Shown: positions 5,245 through 7,731 of the stretch, piece after piece
Numbering within the stretch: the stretch's first letter is position 1
Layout of the letters: each line of letters begins with the position of its first letter
Assembly (NCBI GenBank): GCA_031271245.1
Contig: JAISWC010000163.1
Span: 1 to 7,731 of the forward strand
Length of the DNA stretch: 7,731 bases
Direction: 5' to 3'
Source: Tannerella sp.
GTDB lineage: Bacteria; Bacteroidota; Bacteroidia; Bacteroidales; Tannerellaceae
Made by a program: the position numbers and the translations under genes
The notes under the pieces: model-generated
The model's input: the letters and a program-made list of their open reading frames with translations, nothing else
What the model was told of the DNA's origin: nothing
Databases searched by the model: none

Positions 5245-5271
5245 ATTGAGAATTGAGAATTGAGAATTGAG
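5244..5271 (+). repeat. Four perfect tandem AATTGAG heptamers at the 3' end of rlmH
   Basis: AATTGAG occurs at 5244-5250, 5251-5257, 5258-5264 and 5265-5271 without a mismatch, followed by a degenerate AATGAAA. The first base is the last base of the rlmH stop codon. The rest of the 70-base gap to cvfB holds a run of six G (5282-5287) and no clear terminator hairpin. Short heptanucleotide tandem repeats are prone to copy-number change by replication slippage; here they lie outside both genes. Confidence 0.9.
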
Positions 5272-5314
5272 AATGAAATATGGGGGGACTCTAATTGCCT
5301 TCTGCGTTTGTCGT

Positions 5315-6151
5315 TCATTCGCTGCCTGCCAGCCGGATTCCTTCTTTTTCCAGCAAAATCAGCTGTTTCCGGTACAGGGCGCCGACGGCCTGCTTGAAAC
5401 TCTTTTTGCTGCAGGCAAGGAGGGAGTAAATTTCTTCGGCGTCGCTTTTATCGTGCAGGGGCAGGAAACCGCCGTTCCGCGTCAGCGTTTGCAGCACGTG
5501 ATGCGCGATGCCGTCTATCTTCTCATATCCCAGCGGATACAGACTGACGTCGATCTTATCGTCTTCGCGTATCTCCCGGATGTATCCTTTCCGTTTCTCG
5601 CCCTTTTCCAGCGGGTGAAAGACTTCATTATGATACACCAGTCCCCAGTGCTGATGGTTGATGATGACCTTGTAGCCCATTTCCGTAGATTCGGCCACAA
5701 TCAGGTCTACTTCCTGGTTCCGTTCATAATCCGGCGGCACGTTGTCGAGGAACCTGTCAATACGCGCTGAGGCGACAATCCGTTTCGTGACGAAATCCAG
5801 ATAGACATGCACCAGATACCGGCCGCCTATCTTCATGGGCGCTTTCTGTTCGCGACGGGGCACCAGCAGGTCTTTCATCAGACCCCATTCGAGGAAGGCG
5901 CCCGCCGCGGAAACATCCTTCACCTGCATCCACTGAAACTCGCCCACCGTCGCCAGCGGACGGAGCGTGGTGGCAATCAGGCGCCCTTCGTTGTCGTGGT
6001 AGATGAAAACCTCTACTTCGTCACCCTCCTTGCATCCGCCGGGGACATAGCGCGCCGGAAGCAGGATTTCCCGTCCTTCGCCGCCGTCCAGGTAAACGCC
6101 GAAATCCACGGTCTTCATCACTTTCAGCCGATTCATTTTTCCTGTTTCCAT
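5315..6151 (-). CDS. cvfB: CvfB-like S1 domain RNA-binding protein
   Basis: 278 residues, the usual length. The protein reads as three S1-type OB folds (about residues 1-65, 70-135 and 140-205) followed by a winged-helix region (about 210-275), the layout of CvfB/YitL proteins. Diagnostic stretches are 'KTVDFGVYLDGGEGREILLP' at 13-32, 'LEWGLMKDLLVP' at 87-98, 'GYKVIINHQHWGLVYHNEVF' at 159-178, 'IDVSLYPLGYEKID' at 200-213 and the terminal 'ACSKKSFKQAVGALYRKQLI'. CvfB binds RNA and affects virulence gene expression in Staphylococcus aureus; its role in Bacteroidetes is not established. The start at 6151 keeps the short N-terminal lead seen in relatives; a second Met at residue 6 (6136) has an AGGA at good spacing and is the alternative. 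It follows the PBP stop by 27 bases on the same strand with no promoter visible between, so the two are probably co-transcribed. Confidence 0.9.
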   Translation of the reverse strand: METGKMNRLKVMKTVDFGVYLDGGEGREILLPARYVPGGCKEGDEVEVFIYHDNEGRLIATTLRPLATVGEFQWMQVKDVSAAGAFLEWGLMKDLLVPRREQKAPMKIGGRYLVHVYLDFVTKRIVASARIDRFLDNVPPDYERNQEVDLIVAESTEMGYKVIINHQHWGLVYHNEVFHPLEKGEKRKGYIREIREDDKIDVSLYPLGYEKIDGIAHHVLQTLTRNGGFLPLHDKSDAEEIYSLLACSKKSFKQAVGALYRKQLILLEKEGIRLAGSE

Positions 6152-6178
6152 GCGTCTTTCTTTTTTCAGTCGGCAAAC

Positions 6179-7731
6179 TCAATTGAAAAAGTCGTCGTCG
6201 CCGAGTGTAAACGTATCCTGGATTCGTTCCCGGACGGGGGGACATGTACGGGCGTATTTCTCCGGAATTTCAAAATTCTCTCTGTCCGAATAGCCCAGTG
6301 TTTTGTCGGCATACACTTTTTTCATGAACAGGGCAAAGATCGGCAGCGCCATGCTGGCGCCCTGTCCTTCGCTCATCCGGTCGAAGTGGATGGAGCGTTC
6401 TTCGCCGCCGACCCAGCCGCCGGCTACCAGACTGGGCGTAAAGCCGATGAACCAGCCGTCGGAGTTTTCCTGTGTTGTTCCCGTCTTGCCGCCCATCGGC
6501 GCCCGGATGCCGTACTGGTAACGTACGCGGCTGCCGGTGCCGCCGTCCATCACGCCGCGCAGCATGGTCAGCATTTTGCAGGAGGCCTCTTCCGTCAGCA
6601 CGTCCACCACCTGCGGCGTAAACGTGGCGACGGTTTTACCCTTTGCGTCCTCGATCCGCGTCACGTACAGCGGTTCGATCCGCACACCCCGGTTGGGGAA
6701 GGTCGTGTATCCGCTGACCATCTCGCTCACCGAGACATCCGGCGTGCCTAAACACATCGATACGACCGGATCGATCTCTCCCCGCAGGCCGAAGGAATGT
6801 AGCAGGCGGGCCAGCGTATAGGGCGAGAGGCTTTTCATCAGCCAGGCCGTCACCCAGTTGGACGACTGCTGCAGGCCCCACTGTACCGTCACTTCTTCGC
6901 CCACCATCTTCGCACCGGCATTTTTGGGAATCCAGGGACGTCCGTTTTCGTCGGCCAGGACCTGCTGAACGTGCAGCATCTTGTCGCACGGACTTATGCC
7001 TTCAATCATCGCCAGCGAATAGACAAACGGTTTCATGGTTGAGCCGATTTGCCGGCGACCCAGCGTAACCATGTCGTACTTGAAGTGGTTGTAGTCAATT
7101 CCGCCCACGTAGGCTTTCACGTGGCCGGTACGCGGGTCCATCGCCATGAAGCCCGTGCGCAGGAATCCCTTGTAGTAGCGGATGGAGTCCATCGGCGTCA
7201 TGACCGTATCTATTGTGCCGTTCCAACTGAATACGCGCATCTCGACCGGCGTCGCGAAATCCTTTTCTATCTCGGCGTCGCTTACGCCGTTTTTTTTCAG
7301 GGCGCGATACCGGTCGCTCTGACTGACGGCCCGTTTCATGATGTCCTCAATCTCCTCCGGTTTCAACTGGCTGGAGAACGGCGCATATTTCCGTCCCGCC
7401 TTTTCTTTGGAGAATTTGGGCTGCACCGTTCCGCTCATGTGCTCCACCATCGCCTCCTCGGCGTATTGCTGCATACGGGAATCGAGCGTGGTATATATTT
7501 TCAGCCCGTCCGTGTACAGGTTGTAGGGTTCGCCGTTCGGTTTCCTGTTTTTGTTGCACCAGCCATACAGCGGATTGGTTTCCCAGGCCAGCGAATCGTC
7601 CGCAAATTTCTGCGTTTGCCAGGAGGCGTAGTCGCGCCGTACCGGTTTTTTGGCAGTCATCGTCAGGCGGTAATATTCCCGGGAATAGGGTGCGAGGCCG
7701 TCGCGATGGTCTAAGCGCGTGAAATGCACCG
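6179..7731 (-). CDS. mrcA: Class A penicillin-binding protein 1A, transpeptidase half (N-terminus outside window)
   Basis: About 517 codons are present; the frame is open to the right edge, so the true start and the N-terminal membrane anchor and GT51 glycosyltransferase domain are missing. Counting from the GTG at 7729 as residue 1, the linker region contains 'NPLYGWCNKN' and 'DGLKIYTTLDSRMQQYAEEA', and the transpeptidase domain starts near 190 ('GFMAMDPRTGHVKAYVGGID'). All three active-site motifs are intact: S230-T-M-K233 in 'GSTMKPFVYS', S289-S-N291 in 'QQSSNW' and K415-T-G417 in 'MGGKTGTTQ'. The enzyme cross-links peptidoglycan in the periplasm and is a beta-lactam target; the missing half should polymerise glycan strands. 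The GTG near the edge is not a believable start, since sequence typical of the family continues up to it. Stop TGA at 6179-6181. Confidence 0.95.
   Translation of the reverse strand, partial: VHFTRLDHRDGLAPYSREYYRLTMTAKKPVRRDYASWQTQKFADDSLAWETNPLYGWCNKNRKPNGEPYNLYTDGLKIYTTLDSRMQQYAEEAMVEHMSGTVQPKFSKEKAGRKYAPFSSQLKPEEIEDIMKRAVSQSDRYRALKKNGVSDAEIEKDFATPVEMRVFSWNGTIDTVMTPMDSIRYYKGFLRTGFMAMDPRTGHVKAYVGGIDYNHFKYDMVTLGRRQIGSTMKPFVYSLAMIEGISPCDKMLHVQQVLADENGRPWIPKNAGAKMVGEEVTVQWGLQQSSNWVTAWLMKSLSPYTLARLLHSFGLRGEIDPVVSMCLGTPDVSVSEMVSGYTTFPNRGVRIEPLYVTRIEDAKGKTVATFTPQVVDVLTEEASCKMLTMLRGVMDGGTGSRVRYQYGIRAPMGGKTGTTQENSDGWFIGFTPSLVAGGWVGGEERSIHFDRMSEGQGASMALPIFALFMKKVYADKTLGYSDRENFEIPEKYARTCPPVRERIQDTFTLGDDDFFN

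Noticed and set aside
4275..5249. Plus-strand open frame of 324 codons spanning the DUF4783-like gene and rlmH
   Set aside because: It overlaps rlmH in a different frame on the same strand and runs through the divergent promoter region, so it is not a real gene.
5245..5314. Intrinsic terminator between convergent rlmH and cvfB
   Set aside because: I could find no stable hairpin with a T-run; only the heptamer repeat and a six-G run are present.
5807..6751. Plus-strand open frame of 314 codons opposite the cvfB start and the PBP gene
   Set aside because: It crosses two well-supported genes on the other strand and reads as low-information His/Arg/Phe-rich sequence typical of an antisense shadow.
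1..7731. CRISPR array, tRNA, rRNA, transposase, toxin-antitoxin or defence genes
   Set aside because: No array-like spacing of repeats, no cloverleaf or rRNA sequence, and none of the supported proteins belongs to such systems.

Overview
The window looks like a chromosomal segment from the phylum Bacteroidetes, most likely order Bacteroidales. The evidence is the set of Bacteroidetes-type proteins (a DUF4783-like exported protein beside nadC and rlmH, a CvfB-type S1 protein, a class A PBP with the 'NPLYGWCNKN' type of sequence) and two divergent promoters carrying the phylum's TAnnTTTG -7 element. GC content is rather high for the group over most of the window, so I do not name a genus.

Region 1 (bases 1-1138, + strand): the C-terminus of what is probably a GH116/DUF608-type glycoside hydrolase, then, 2 bases later, an SGNH/GDSL esterase with a twin-arginine signal peptide. 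This looks like the end of a carbohydrate-degradation operon. Its GC is visibly lower than that of the rest of the window.

Region 2 (1139-1443): a 305-base non-coding gap between convergent genes. It holds a structured element: 16-base near-perfect inverted repeats at 1145-1160 and 1319-1334, a third copy of the arm sequence at 1191-1199, and several nested stems. It could be a MITE/REP-like repeat, a mobile-element scar or a structured RNA. It is the best candidate here for something undescribed.

Region 3 (1444-4652, - strand): a tight four-gene operon read right to left: DUF4783-like exported protein, nadC (overlapping by ATGA), aguA, aguB. It joins de novo NAD synthesis to the two-step conversion of agmatine to putrescine. 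The aguA/aguB junction is built from four degenerate heptamers.

Region 4 (4653-5314): a divergent promoter region, then rlmH on the + strand, whose stop codon runs straight into four perfect AATTGAG heptamers.

Region 5 (5315-7731, - strand): a class A penicillin-binding protein (N-terminal glycosyltransferase half lies outside the window), followed 27 bases later by a CvfB-like S1 RNA-binding protein.

Most of the window is ordinary housekeeping sequence. I see no tRNA, rRNA, CRISPR array, transposase or defence system. The notable signals are the structured intergenic element, its position at a compositional boundary, and the two heptanucleotide repeat tracts at gene ends.
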